The translations under genes and the position numbers were made by a program. Below, piece by piece: positions 26,312 through 34,790 of a stretch of DNA of 64,000 nt. The first letter of the stretch is position 1; every line of letters begins with the position of its first letter. This DNA is from Novosphingobium ovatum (GTDB taxonomy: Bacteria > Pseudomonadota > Alphaproteobacteria > Sphingomonadales > Sphingomonadaceae): the NCBI RefSeq assembly GCF_009909235.1, contig NZ_JAAAPO010000002.1, positions 248,001 to 312,000 on the forward strand, given 5' to 3'. Under the pieces are notes generated by a model that saw only the letters and a list, made by a program, of their open reading frames with translations, did no database searches and was not told where the DNA came from.

Positions 26312-27568
26312 ATGGCCAAGCAACTGCATCTGTGGGCCTTTCTTCAGGGTATCGGCCATTATCCCAGCGGTTGGCGCCATGCGGGCGCGCGTCCGGCGGA
26401 TGTGTGGTCGATGGATTACTACCGCCATGTCGGCCAGTTGGTCGAGCGTGGGCGGTTTGACGCCATCGTCTTTGGCGATCAGCTTCAGTCGCGCAAAGGC
26501 GGCGATCGCACGCCTGAACGTCTGGCGATGCCCACGCTGGACCCGATGGCGCTGCTGTCCGCGATTGCGTCGGTCACCAGCCATGTGGGCTTGGTCAACA
26601 CGTTGTCGACCACCTATTGGACGCCGGAATCGCTGGCGGAACGGTTCTGGACGATGGACCGCATGACCGGCGGGCGCGTGGGCTGGAACATCGTTACCAG
26701 CGCGCACCCGGACACGGCGTGGAACTTTGGCGACGAACCGATGCCCGAAAAATCCGCGCGTTACCGCAACGCGCGCGAAACGGTGGCTGCCGCGCAGGCC
26801 ATCTGGCGCCGTCTGAACGCCGAGCGGGGCACCAGCCCGCAGCAGCGCCCGGTGTTCGTGCAGGCGGGCCAGTCGGGCGACGGCCGCGATTTTGCCGCCC
26901 ACACTGCCGAGGCGATTTTCTGCCCCGCCGCGACGATGGAGGATGGCATCGCCTTCCGTTCGGACCTGCGCGCCCGTGTGGCCGCCGCCGGGCGCGATCC
27001 CGATGGGGTCAAGATCATGCCGGGCCTCTCGTTCATTCTGGCCGACACGCAGGAAGCCGCGATGGCCAAGGACGCCGCGCTGATCGCGCTGGCCGATGAT
27101 GACCTGTGCATCGAATATCTGTCGGAAAGCCTGTGTTGTGACCTGACGGTGTTTGACCGCAACGCGCCCGTGCCCGCCGAGGCCATTCTGGAGGCCACAA
27201 TCCTCCCGCGCGAGGACATCGCCAAGGTGCTGGAGCGCCCGGTGTCGTCGGGGATGAGCCTGTTGCAGTTCGCCACCACCTATGTCCGCACGCCGCGCGG
27301 CCACAACGTGTTCCGTGGCACGCCGGAACAGATGGCCGAGATGATGATCTCCTGGATCAACGCCGGGGCAAGCGATGGGTTCACCATGCAGCCGGCCTAT
27401 ATGCCCGGCGAGCTGGAGATCTTTGTCGACCAGGTGGTGCCGATCCTGCAGGCGCGCGGCGCGTTGCGGGAGGAATATCCCGGCACGACGCTGCGCGAAT
27501 CGATGGGCCTGCCGCGTTGGCCTGCGGATATGGGGCCAGCGGATATGGCGCAGGCGGAAGCCGTTTGA
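26312..27568 (+). CDS. LLM-class flavin-dependent monooxygenase (NtaA/SnaA/DszA family)
   Basis: A 418-aa TIM-barrel flavin enzyme. It opens MAKQLHLWAFLQGIGHYPSGWRH; TTYWTPESLAERFWTMDRMTGGRVGWNIVTS is the hallmark block of the nitrilotriacetate/dibenzothiophene-sulfone monooxygenase family; FGDEPMPEKSARYRNARETV follows. The usual segment between IWRRL and RPVFVQAGQS is reduced to about ten residues. It needs FMNH2 from a reductase that is not evident in the window. Such enzymes cleave C-N or C-S bonds or do Baeyer-Villiger chemistry. It is coupled to the preceding truncated LLM and overlaps the next hydrolase start (TGATG). Confidence 0.85.
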   Translation: MAKQLHLWAFLQGIGHYPSGWRHAGARPADVWSMDYYRHVGQLVERGRFDAIVFGDQLQSRKGGDRTPERLAMPTLDPMALLSAIASVTSHVGLVNTLSTTYWTPESLAERFWTMDRMTGGRVGWNIVTSAHPDTAWNFGDEPMPEKSARYRNARETVAAAQAIWRRLNAERGTSPQQRPVFVQAGQSGDGRDFAAHTAEAIFCPAATMEDGIAFRSDLRARVAAAGRDPDGVKIMPGLSFILADTQEAAMAKDAALIALADDDLCIEYLSESLCCDLTVFDRNAPVPAEAILEATILPREDIAKVLERPVSSGMSLLQFATTYVRTPRGHNVFRGTPEQMAEMMISWINAGASDGFTMQPAYMPGELEIFVDQVVPILQARGALREEYPGTTLRESMGLPRWPADMGPADMAQAEAV

Positions 27569-28596
27569 TGGCACGCGGCCATCGCATGTTCCGGGCCGCC
27601 GCTGTTACCGGCGCGGCGGCCCTGCTGGCGGCGGCGGTGTGCACCCCGCTGACCGCCAGCGAGGCGCCCCTGGCGGTCACGCCTTCGCCTTTGCCGCCGC
27701 CGTCGGGCACGGTCCCCACATTGGCGCAGGCGCGGGCGCGCTGGGCCGGGGCGCCTTCACGCTTTGTCACGGTGGACGGCGTGCCGATCCATGTGCGCGA
27801 GGAAGGGCGCAAGGGCGCGCCGGTGGTGGTCCTGCTGCATGGCTCGATCGCCAATCTGCACGAATGGGATCTGGTGGTGCCGCTGTTGGCCGACCGCTAT
27901 CGCGTGGTGCGGTTTGACTGGTCGCCGTATGGCCTGTCGGGGCCGGACCCCAGCGGCGTCTATTCCACCCCGCGCGCCGCCCAGTTGATGGACGGGCTGA
28001 TGCGGGCGCTGGGCCATGACCGCTTTGCCGTGGTGGCGACCTCCAATGGGGCCAATGTCGCGCTGGAATATAACCGGGCCTATCCGGGCCATGCGGTGGC
28101 GATGGCGTTTTCGATGCTGCCGCTGGAACGGCCCAGCCAGACCCGCCAGATCGGCGCAAGGATGAGGGCGCTGGTGGCAGATCCGCGCCACAACAGCCCG
28201 CAATACCGCAGCCGCGAATTCTATCGCGAGGTGTTGCAGGACACCACGCCGCCCACTTTCCGCGCAAAGGACTGGATGGTTGACAGCATCCATGACGCCA
28301 ATGCGCAGCCGGGCGCGCTGGCGCGGCAGGCCGACTATATCGCGGCCAATGTGCGGTTGTTCCAGACCACCGATGTGGGCGCCGTGGCCGAGGCGGTGCA
28401 TGTGCCGGTGCTGTTGCAATGGTGCACCTATGACACGGTGATCAGCCAAAGCGCGCAGGCCTCCGTCCGGCGGTTCAAGAACGCGCAGGTGCGCCTGATC
28501 AACTACCCCACCTTGGGCCATTTTCCGTTCTGGGAAAACCCGCGCCTGTTCACCCGCGATCTGAAGCGGTGGCTGGGACAGGTGATGACGCGCTGA
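27568..28596 (+). CDS. Secreted alpha/beta-hydrolase (copy 2)
   Basis: A 342-aa protein with an N-terminal signal (MFRAAAVTGAAALLAAAVCTPLTA) and a Pro-rich linker. The hydrolase fold has LLHGSIANLHEWD, nucleophile Ser in VATSNGANVA, acid in WCTYDTVI and His in LGHFPFWENP. It is a paralogue of the hydrolase at 6127 and also canonical. ATG 27568 overlaps the LLM stop. It is last gene of the M24-LLM-LLM-hydrolase operon, followed by a hairpin. Ester, lactone or C-C substrates are possible. Confidence 0.83.
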   Translation: MARGHRMFRAAAVTGAAALLAAAVCTPLTASEAPLAVTPSPLPPPSGTVPTLAQARARWAGAPSRFVTVDGVPIHVREEGRKGAPVVVLLHGSIANLHEWDLVVPLLADRYRVVRFDWSPYGLSGPDPSGVYSTPRAAQLMDGLMRALGHDRFAVVATSNGANVALEYNRAYPGHAVAMAFSMLPLERPSQTRQIGARMRALVADPRHNSPQYRSREFYREVLQDTTPPTFRAKDWMVDSIHDANAQPGALARQADYIAANVRLFQTTDVGAVAEAVHVPVLLQWCTYDTVISQSAQASVRRFKNAQVRLINYPTLGHFPFWENPRLFTRDLKRWLGQVMTR

Positions 28597-28619
28597 TCGG
28601 CTTTTGCGCGTTGGAGAGG

Positions 28620-28655
28620 GAAGGGGGCGTGTCCAGCAATGGGCGCGCCCCCTTC
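28620..28655 (+). terminator. Hairpin after the secreted hydrolase gene
   Basis: A 10-bp stem GAAGGGGGCG/CGCCCCCTTC lies between convergent stops. It is followed by a T-containing but interrupted tract, so termination is probable. Confidence 0.6.
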
Positions 28656-28674
28656 TTGGGTTATTTGGCTTGGG

Positions 28675-30063
28675 TTATTTGGCGGCAGGGGCGGGTTTCA
28701 GCCCCAGTGCGCCCAGCAGCAGGTTGGGCAGATAGGCGTTGTCCCATTCGGGCTGCGTCGCCGATGGGGCGGGCGGGGCCGCGCCCAGACGCATGACGAT
28801 CAGATCCGCCTTGGGCGAGATCCACACCACCTGATTGCCATTGCCGTCAAACATGAACAGCTTTGGATCAAGGAAAGGCGCGGAGTGCAGCACCTTTGGC
28901 CCAGCCGCTCCTTGCGCGCCAAAGCCGCGCCGTTGCAGATAGGGCTCGCCAATCCAGATGCCCAGACCGAAATTGGGGTTCTGTGGCGTGCCTTTGCGCA
29001 TTTCGCTGACGTAACCTGTGGGCAGCAGGCGCCGTTTTTGACCATTGGGGCCGCCCCACACGCCATCCTTCAGCAACAGGATGCCCATGCGCAGATAGGT
29101 CTCGGTCGGCAGATAGGTGCAGCAGCCCGAATGGGCCAGCCCGCCGGGGCGATCGACCCAGATGCTGCCGCCTTGCGCGCCGATCGGGCGCAGCACTTCG
29201 TTGCTGATGAATTCGCCATAGCGGCGGCCGGTGGCGCGCTCGATCACATAGGCGACCATGTCGGAGGGCGCATTGGCATATCCATAGCGCGCGCCCGGTT
29301 CTGCGATCATCGGGTAATGCGCCATGGTGTATGGCCCGTGGTCCAGCTCCAGATAGGCGCGGTTGAGCGGGTGGGCGGGATCCATGGTGAACCCCTGATC
29401 CAGCATGCCCGAACGCATGTCCAGCAGGTGACGCACCAGAATGCGGCCCTGCGGCTTACCGGCGGTTTCGGGCAGGATCTGCGAGAGCGGCGTGTCCAGC
29501 GAGGGGATATAGCCCAGCGCGATCGCCCGGCCCACGGCAATGCCGGTCAGCGGCTTGGACAGCGATTTCGACACCATCTGTGTCGCCGTGCCCATGCCGG
29601 GGGCGTACCATGATTTGACCACCACGCCCTTGTGCCAGACCAGCATCGCGCGCGATCCCATCTGGGCGGCATAGGCGGCGGCCTGATCCAGCACCTTTGC
29701 GGGCAAGGCGCGGCTGGTGGCGGTGGGCAGGGCGCGATAGGTCTCGACGCCGGGCATCGCCTCCATCGGGTTGTAAGGGAAATCGCCGGGCGTCTTCATG
29801 TAGTCGCGATAGCGCTGCATGTAGATCGCTTCGGCATTGGCCGGGATTGGGGCAGGCGTCAGGGGTGTGACGACCGGGCGGGCCGGTTGGGCGGCGGGGC
29901 GGGCCGGTGCCGCTGCCGCGCCACCCAGCGCCAGCCCTGCCGCGCCAGCGCTCAGCAGGGCGCTGCGCAACAGCCTCCGACAGGCGGATAGAGACGGGGC
30001 GGGGGTCGCGCGGGGGGCGGTTCCGCAAGGTGTGGGCGCATGTATCCATGCCGTAATACGCAT
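28675..30063 (-). CDS. Exported serine hydrolase, beta-lactamase/class C fold
   Basis: About 462 aa. It has a hydrophobic signal-like region (SALLSAGAAGLALGGAAAA, about residues 34-52), then the penicillin-binding fold with SxxK as SLSK (about 167-170, MVSKSLSKPLTG) and YAN (YGYANAPSD). HLLDMRSGM is typical of esterase EstB/6-aminohexanoate-dimer-hydrolase relatives, so amide or ester hydrolysis is likely. ATG 30061-30063 has GGGAGA upstream. However, a strong operator-like palindrome lies at 29974-29990 inside the first 30 codons, and the signal begins only after that, so a downstream start is possible. It diverges from the FAD monooxygenase operon. Confidence 0.82.
   Translation of the reverse strand: MRITAWIHAPTPCGTAPRATPAPSLSACRRLLRSALLSAGAAGLALGGAAAAPARPAAQPARPVVTPLTPAPIPANAEAIYMQRYRDYMKTPGDFPYNPMEAMPGVETYRALPTATSRALPAKVLDQAAAYAAQMGSRAMLVWHKGVVVKSWYAPGMGTATQMVSKSLSKPLTGIAVGRAIALGYIPSLDTPLSQILPETAGKPQGRILVRHLLDMRSGMLDQGFTMDPAHPLNRAYLELDHGPYTMAHYPMIAEPGARYGYANAPSDMVAYVIERATGRRYGEFISNEVLRPIGAQGGSIWVDRPGGLAHSGCCTYLPTETYLRMGILLLKDGVWGGPNGQKRRLLPTGYVSEMRKGTPQNPNFGLGIWIGEPYLQRRGFGAQGAAGPKVLHSAPFLDPKLFMFDGNGNQVVWISPKADLIVMRLGAAPPAPSATQPEWDNAYLPNLLLGALGLKPAPAAK
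29974..29990. promoter_or_regulatory. Candidate operator, TATCCG-N5-CGGATA type (10/12), within 5' end of serine hydrolase
   Basis: CCTCCG-ACAGG-CGGATA has the preferred centre and a perfect right arm. It is the only strong copy found inside an annotated gene. This suggests either roadblock regulation or a mis-set start of the serine hydrolase. Confidence 0.4.
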
Positions 30064-30163
30064 GACTTTCTCCCTGTATTTGCGCCCTATTCGCGCGGGG
30101 GTAAGGACTTTCCAGAGCCAACTTGCGGTGCGCGCGGCAATTCGCCCATTTTGCCCCATTCAA

Positions 30164-30180
30164 TCACCGCTACGTGGATA
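30164..30180. promoter_or_regulatory. Candidate operator of the TATCCG type (9/12)
   Basis: TCACCG-CTACG-TGGATA resembles the iclR-proximal copy in its centre (CTAxG). It lies 78 nt upstream of the FAD monooxygenase start and 101 nt from the divergent serine hydrolase start. Confidence 0.4.
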
Positions 30181-30257
30181 GTTCCACCACATCGCGCACC
30201 GCCTTTGCATCATCGCGCCATACCACAGGCCACACGAGAGTTTGGAGGTCTTGCGTT

Positions 30258-31463
30258 ATGTCAGGGGTAGAACGGTGCCAGGTTGCGATCGTGGGGGCAG
30301 GTCCCGTTGGCACGACAATGGCGACGCTTTTGGCCAAGGCCGGCTATGACGTGGTGGTGTTCGAGGCGGGGCTGGATTGCGCGCAGGATCTGCGCGCTTC
30401 GACCTTCCACCCCTCGACGCTGGAGATGCTCGACGAGATCGACATCACCCCGCTGCTGATCGAGCGCGGCTTGAAGGCCCCGGTGTATCACTGGCGTGAT
30501 CGCACCAGCGGCGAAGTCATCGATTTTGATCTGTCGGAAATTTCGGACGTGACGAAGTATCCCTTCCGCGTCCAGTGCGAACAGTACCACCTGTCGCGCG
30601 GTCTGGCCGAAGGTCTGGAAAAATATTCGAACGCCAAGGTGCTGTTCGGCCACCGTCTGCTGACGGTTGAGCAGGATGACAATGGCGTTGACCTGTGTCT
30701 GGAAACGATGACCGACATCGTGCGCTATCGCTGCGACTATCTGATTGGTTGCGACGGCGCGAACTCGGTGGTGCGCAAGTGGCTGGGCATCGAATTCGAC
30801 GGCTTCACTTACCCTGAGCGTTTCCTGACGCTCTCGACTAAGCTGGAGCTGGCCGATTACCTGCCCAACCTGTCCTATGTGAACTATGTCTCGGACCCGT
30901 CGGAGTGGCTGGTGCTGCTGCGCGTGCCTTCGGTGTGGCGCGTTCTGGTGCCGACCGATGCCTCGCTGGGCGATGACTATCTCAAGTCGGACGAGATCAA
31001 GGATGGCATCTTCCAGCGCCTGCTGGGCACCGACCTGCATGTCGAAACCGGCCACCGCACACTGTACCGCGTCCACCAGCGCGTTGCCAAGTCGTTCGGC
31101 AAGGGCCGCGTGATGCTGGCGGGCGATGCCTGCCACCTGAACAATCCGCTGGGTGGTTTTGGCATGAACTCGGGCGTGCATGACGCGTTCAACCTGTTCG
31201 AAAAGCTGGAACCGGCGTTGAAGGCTGGCAAGCCCAACGGCAGCCTGGAACTGTACGACCGTCAGCGTCGCACCGTGACCCACAGCTTTACCCAGTCGCA
31301 GACGATTGAAAACATGGCCTATATCAAGGGCGGTTCGGACGACGCGCATGCGCGCCGTCGCGAGGCAATGCTGGCCATCAAGGGCAATGACGAGAAGCGT
31401 CGCGCCTATCTGATGCGTCAGGCGATGTATGAAAGCCTCGCTCAGGCCGCCGCTATCCAGTGA
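30258..31463 (+). CDS. FAD-dependent monooxygenase (phenol/aromatic hydroxylase family)
   Basis: A 401-aa class A flavoprotein. VAIVGAGPVGTTMATLLAKAGYDVVVFEA is the FAD Rossmann segment; the DG motif is YLIGCDGANSVVRKWLG and the GD motif MLAGDACHLNNPLGGFGMNSG. The PLGGFGMNSG version is typical of the MhpA/PobA/phenol-hydroxylase branch. ATG 30258 has GGAGG 9 nt upstream. It lacks the C-terminal thioredoxin-like domain of MhpA. It heads a five-gene operon with the racemase-fold protein, methyltransferase, small partner and membrane protein. Confidence 0.87.
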   Translation: MSGVERCQVAIVGAGPVGTTMATLLAKAGYDVVVFEAGLDCAQDLRASTFHPSTLEMLDEIDITPLLIERGLKAPVYHWRDRTSGEVIDFDLSEISDVTKYPFRVQCEQYHLSRGLAEGLEKYSNAKVLFGHRLLTVEQDDNGVDLCLETMTDIVRYRCDYLIGCDGANSVVRKWLGIEFDGFTYPERFLTLSTKLELADYLPNLSYVNYVSDPSEWLVLLRVPSVWRVLVPTDASLGDDYLKSDEIKDGIFQRLLGTDLHVETGHRTLYRVHQRVAKSFGKGRVMLAGDACHLNNPLGGFGMNSGVHDAFNLFEKLEPALKAGKPNGSLELYDRQRRTVTHSFTQSQTIENMAYIKGGSDDAHARRREAMLAIKGNDEKRRAYLMRQAMYESLAQAAAIQ

Positions 31464-31497
31464 TCGCAGCACCCTTCAAGTAAAAGGAGAATGATCG

Positions 31498-32244
31498 ATG
31501 GGTGACGTATTGGGATGGCGCAAGTTGATGGGGGTGATCGCCCCCTCAACCAACACCACCGTCCAACCCGACATGGAACGGATGCGCCCGGTGGGCGTGA
31601 CCAACCATTTCAGCCGCATCTTTGTCGAAGACCCGCTGGCGCTGTCGAACGAGGATTTCCTTGCCGGCACGCAACTGATCTCGGACGCGACGATGGACGC
31701 GGTCCGTTCGGTCATGACGGCCAAGGTGGATTACCTGGTGCTGGGCATGTCGGCGGTCACGTTCTATGGCGGCGTCGAAGGCGGCCGCAAGTGGAAGGCC
31801 AATGTCGAGGAAGTCGCGGGCGTTGGCGCCAGCACGGGCGCCGAAAGCGTCGTGGCGGCCCTGAACGCCTTTGGTGGCATCAAGAACGTCAGCTTTGTTT
31901 CGCCCTATTACCCGGTCGCGAACGCCGAAGTGCGCCGCTATTTCGAGGAATCGGGCTTTACGGTCAAGCGTGACAAGCCGTTGCAGTGCAAGCGCTGGAC
32001 CGACATCGCCAAGGTGACGCCGGAAGAACTGCGCCCCGTGCTGGACGAGCTGGACGGCGATGACGTCGATGCCGTTGTGCAGGTTGGCACCAACCTGTCG
32101 ATCATCGATTTGGCCGCGGAATATGAGCAAAAGCGTGCCAAGCCGTTCATCGCGATCAACACCGCGACCTATTGGCATGGCCTGCGCGCTTGCGGCATCC
32201 ATGACAAGATTGAAGGCGTTGGCCGTCTGATGGCGGAATTCTGA
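31498..32244 (+). CDS. Asp/Glu racemase-superfamily protein (maleate isomerase/arylmalonate decarboxylase-like) lacking catalytic Cys
   Basis: A 248-aa protein. LMGVIAPSTNTTVQPDMERM is the N-terminal block of the maleate isomerase/arylmalonate decarboxylase (AMDase) family, and VLGMSAVTFYGG aligns with the dioxyanion loop GTSLSFYRG of AMDase. Where AMDase and maleate isomerase have their second catalytic Cys (SCGGL-type motif), this protein reads QVGTNLSIID, and the first Cys position is Ser. No Cys is thus at either site, so classic racemase/isomerase chemistry is unlikely, while decarboxylation or another role remains open. AGGAGA lies 7 nt before ATG 31498. Confidence 0.8.
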   Translation: MGDVLGWRKLMGVIAPSTNTTVQPDMERMRPVGVTNHFSRIFVEDPLALSNEDFLAGTQLISDATMDAVRSVMTAKVDYLVLGMSAVTFYGGVEGGRKWKANVEEVAGVGASTGAESVVAALNAFGGIKNVSFVSPYYPVANAEVRRYFEESGFTVKRDKPLQCKRWTDIAKVTPEELRPVLDELDGDDVDAVVQVGTNLSIIDLAAEYEQKRAKPFIAINTATYWHGLRACGIHDKIEGVGRLMAEF

Positions 32245-32331
32245 CGCTTTTGCCCTGTGCGTCACGCCAAAGGCGGGCGGATGGGATGGAATGACCGACG
32301 GGCGATATCGGACCTTATCGCCAAATATGTT

Positions 32332-32356
32332 ATACGATTGATACATATCAACGTAT
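32332..32356. promoter_or_regulatory. Near-perfect palindrome upstream of methyltransferase gene
   Basis: Arms ATACG-A-TTGATA and TATCAA-CGTAT flank a 2-nt centre CA, giving a 25-nt dyad with one unpaired base. It is about 100 nt upstream of the methyltransferase start in a 211-bp gap. A looser dyad GGCGATA-N8-TATCGCC lies at 32301-32322. A related core, TTGATA-TG-TATTAA, is at 47605-47618. It is a probable operator for a different regulator. Confidence 0.5.
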
Positions 32357-32455
32357 CGCGATGCCACTTATGGTGGGGAGAACATCGGCCACAACGCCAA
32401 CGGCGGGAACACAACAGGCGCAGATCAGCGCCCCCGCCCGGACTGGAGGACCAAG

Positions 32456-33670
32456 ATGACTTCCGACCTGCCACCGCCCTATACGGCTTTGACCCGCCAT
32501 CCGATGATGGCCGTGACCAGCCATGACGAAGCCGCGCGCTTCAACTTCCTTACCCTGATGAACCGCTACATCTCCGGCACGCTGGGCAAGGGCAACGCCC
32601 TGGCCTATGAGAGCCGGGTGCTGCCCGCCTTCAAGGCGGTGCATGGCCGCGAGCCGGAAAACCGCGAAGAAGTTCGCGTGGCGATGAACCAGGACACCTT
32701 CCATCGCATGTGGTCGGCGCTCAAGCGCAACACGATGGAAATGCGCCAGCACAACGGCCGCCAATGCGTGCTGCGTCAGCTGGACCAGCTGGACGCCATG
32801 GCCCGTCAGTTCAACGAGCATTCCGGTCTGCTGCATCTGGACCCGTCGGTCGAGCAGCCGATCTATAACACCTGCGTCGACATCCACTGTCAGCCGGGCG
32901 GTTATCACGGCGGCGAACGCCCCGATGACGTGACCGTGGGCGCCAATTATGACGTGGGGCTGTTTGCCACCACGGGCGGCGCGCTGGGCAGTCTGAACGA
33001 TGGCGGCGGTCAGGCCGTGGTGGCCCATATCAAGGCGAACATGCCCGATTTCGCCCCCAAGCGCATTCTGGATATCGGCGCGACCGTGGGGCACAACGCC
33101 GTGCCGATCGCGCAGGGCTTCCCCGATGCCGAGGTCTATGCCATCGACACCGCCGGCGCCTCGCTGCGCTATGGGGCGGCCCGTGCGGCCAGCCTGGGCG
33201 TCAAGAACATCAAGTTCGTCCAGTGCAGCGGCGAGGACCTCTCGCGCTATCCCGACAATTATTTCGACTGGGTGCAGACCACGATGTTCCTGCACGAATT
33301 GTCGGCGGACTCGATGCCCCGCATTCTGGCCGAGGCACACCGCGTGCTGCGTCCGGGCGGGCTGATCCTGCATGTCGAACAGCCCCAGTACAGCGACAAG
33401 ATGCCGTTGCTGGAACAGATGCTGCGCGATTGGGATGCGTACAACAACAACGAACCGTTCTGGTCGGCCATGCATGGGCTGGACCTGATCGAGGAGATGG
33501 AAAAGGCCGGCTTTGCCCGTGACGCCCAGTTTGTGGCGGGCGTGCGCGCGGTGGCCGATTCCAAGCTGTTCCCGCCTTCGCCCGATGGCGCCCAGGAAGA
33601 CTATGGCCGCGCGGCCATCTGGAACGCCTATGGCGCGATCAAGACTGTTGCAGAGGAGAAGGTGGCATGA
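32456..33670 (+). CDS. Class I SAM-dependent methyltransferase (copy 1, with N-terminal extension)
   Basis: A 404-aa protein. Residues 1 to about 195 form an unrecognised extension rich in conserved His/Cys/Asn (YNTCVDIHCQPGGYHGG, GANYDVGLFATTGGALG). The methyltransferase domain follows: motif I RILDIGATVGHNAVPIA (about 202-218), an acidic motif II (VYAIDTAG), FVQCSGEDL and the post-I block FDWVQTTMFLHEL. GGAGG precedes ATG 32456. The stop overlaps the small partner gene (ATGA). It is about 45% alike by eye to the protein at 43608. O-, N- or C-methylation of a pathway intermediate is possible; demethylase use cannot be excluded. Confidence 0.82.
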   Translation: MTSDLPPPYTALTRHPMMAVTSHDEAARFNFLTLMNRYISGTLGKGNALAYESRVLPAFKAVHGREPENREEVRVAMNQDTFHRMWSALKRNTMEMRQHNGRQCVLRQLDQLDAMARQFNEHSGLLHLDPSVEQPIYNTCVDIHCQPGGYHGGERPDDVTVGANYDVGLFATTGGALGSLNDGGGQAVVAHIKANMPDFAPKRILDIGATVGHNAVPIAQGFPDAEVYAIDTAGASLRYGAARAASLGVKNIKFVQCSGEDLSRYPDNYFDWVQTTMFLHELSADSMPRILAEAHRVLRPGGLILHVEQPQYSDKMPLLEQMLRDWDAYNNNEPFWSAMHGLDLIEEMEKAGFARDAQFVAGVRAVADSKLFPPSPDGAQEDYGRAAIWNAYGAIKTVAEEKVA

Positions 33671-34026
33671 CCGAAGGTATCGACTGGATCGCCCGCAGCG
33701 GTCTGCGCGCCAAGGGCGGCCGCCCTGTGTTCTTTGACGAGCCGGCGGTGGACCGTCTGACCTCGATGTGCATGGCGCTGGCGGCCGAATTGTCGGCCAC
33801 ACGTGACCGTCTGGACACGGTGGAACGCCTGTTGGCGCAGTCCGGTTCTCTGAACATCGGACAAATCGAAGCTTATACCCCCGATTATCAGGCGGGTGTG
33901 GAAAGAGGTGAATCTACCCGGGCCTACATCGCCCGTGTGATGCGCGGCTTCCAGCAGGAGGTAGAAGCTATGGAATACCCGGATCCGCCGGTAACGGACT
34001 GGGTGGACAAGCTCTCCCGCCGGTAA
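33667..34026 (+). CDS. Small (119-aa) conserved partner of the methyltransferase, copy 1
   Basis: An unrecognised 119-aa protein. The central KGGRPVFFDEPAVDRLTSMCMALAAELSATRDRLDTVERLL is a predicted long helix and aligns clearly with the 118-aa protein at 43255 (GKRPYFLDAQVEKVLAITMS...NDTLERLL). Both are coupled by ATGA overlap to a methyltransferase stop. No membrane or signal segment. It is probably a coiled-coil-like accessory subunit of the methyltransferase; this is inference from conserved linkage. Confidence 0.75.
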   Translation: MTEGIDWIARSGLRAKGGRPVFFDEPAVDRLTSMCMALAAELSATRDRLDTVERLLAQSGSLNIGQIEAYTPDYQAGVERGESTRAYIARVMRGFQQEVEAMEYPDPPVTDWVDKLSRR

Positions 34027-34053
34027 GCCCCGTCCAGATCCGAGGGGAAAGAC

Positions 34054-34731
34054 GTGATACAGGAAGTTCTCGTACTGCGCTGGGTGCACATCATCTGCAT
34101 GGTCTATTGGCTGGGCGGTGAGTGGGGCGTGTTCCAGACCAGCTACAACATTTTGAACCGCAATCTGTCGATGGAAGAACGCCGCCGCCACATGGAGACG
34201 GCCTATCGTATCGACATTCTGGCGCGCACGGGCATCATCACCCTGCTGCCGCTGGGCCTGCACATGGGCCATATCTATGGGCTTCAGCCTTTGGGCGGCG
34301 CATGGCTGGTGGGCATGTGGATTGCGGTGGCGGCATGGCTGGGCCTGTGCTGGAGCGCGTTCATCTTCCGCGAGAGCGATCTGGGCATCCGTCTGACCAA
34401 GATCGACGAGGCAGTGCGTTATGTGCTGATCCCGACGATCTTTGTGGTGGGCATCGGCTCGCTGCTGGGTAAGGACTGGCTGGTGGCGACCGAAGGCAGC
34501 CGCTGGTACGCGACCAAGCTGACGCTCTACGGCTTTGCGCTGTGCATCGGTCTGGGTCTGCGCTGGATCATGCGCCGCTGGACCACCGCGTTCCGCATTC
34601 TGGCGCAGGGCCCCAACGCCCAGATCGAAGCCACGCTGACGCGCGACTTCTTCCTGGGCCGCTGCATGGCCTATGTCTACTGGATCACCATCTCGGGGAT
34701 CTGCTTCCTGGGCACGGTCAAGCCGTTCTGA
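34054..34731 (+). CDS. Integral membrane protein with WLGG motif (CopD/DUF2269-like), copy 1
   Basis: 225 aa with about 5-6 hydrophobic segments. The first segment carries H-x7-YWLGGEWG, a CopD-like signature, and further His residues (HMGHIYG) lie in the second or third segment. It starts at GTG 34054 with GAGGGG upstream. It is last in the monooxygenase-methyltransferase operon and followed by a terminator. A paralogue at 49473 shares H-x7-YWLGGDLG. Function unknown; metal or haem binding or electron transfer is conceivable from the conserved His. Confidence 0.72.
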   Translation: MIQEVLVLRWVHIICMVYWLGGEWGVFQTSYNILNRNLSMEERRRHMETAYRIDILARTGIITLLPLGLHMGHIYGLQPLGGAWLVGMWIAVAAWLGLCWSAFIFRESDLGIRLTKIDEAVRYVLIPTIFVVGIGSLLGKDWLVATEGSRWYATKLTLYGFALCIGLGLRWIMRRWTTAFRILAQGPNAQIEATLTRDFFLGRCMAYVYWITISGICFLGTVKPF

Positions 34732-34757
34732 TCGTTCCGCAAGGGGCTGGAAACAAA

Positions 34758-34790
34758 GGGGGCAGGGGGCTTTGGCTTCCTGCCCTTTTT
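34758..34790 (+). terminator. Intrinsic terminator after membrane protein gene
   Basis: Stem GGGCAGG/CCTGCCC is followed by five T. It ends the five-gene plus-strand operon. Confidence 0.75.

Noticed and set aside
31498..32244. Assignment as maleate cis-trans isomerase (NicE)
   Set aside because: Both catalytic cysteine positions are substituted, so the specific enzyme name is not supported.
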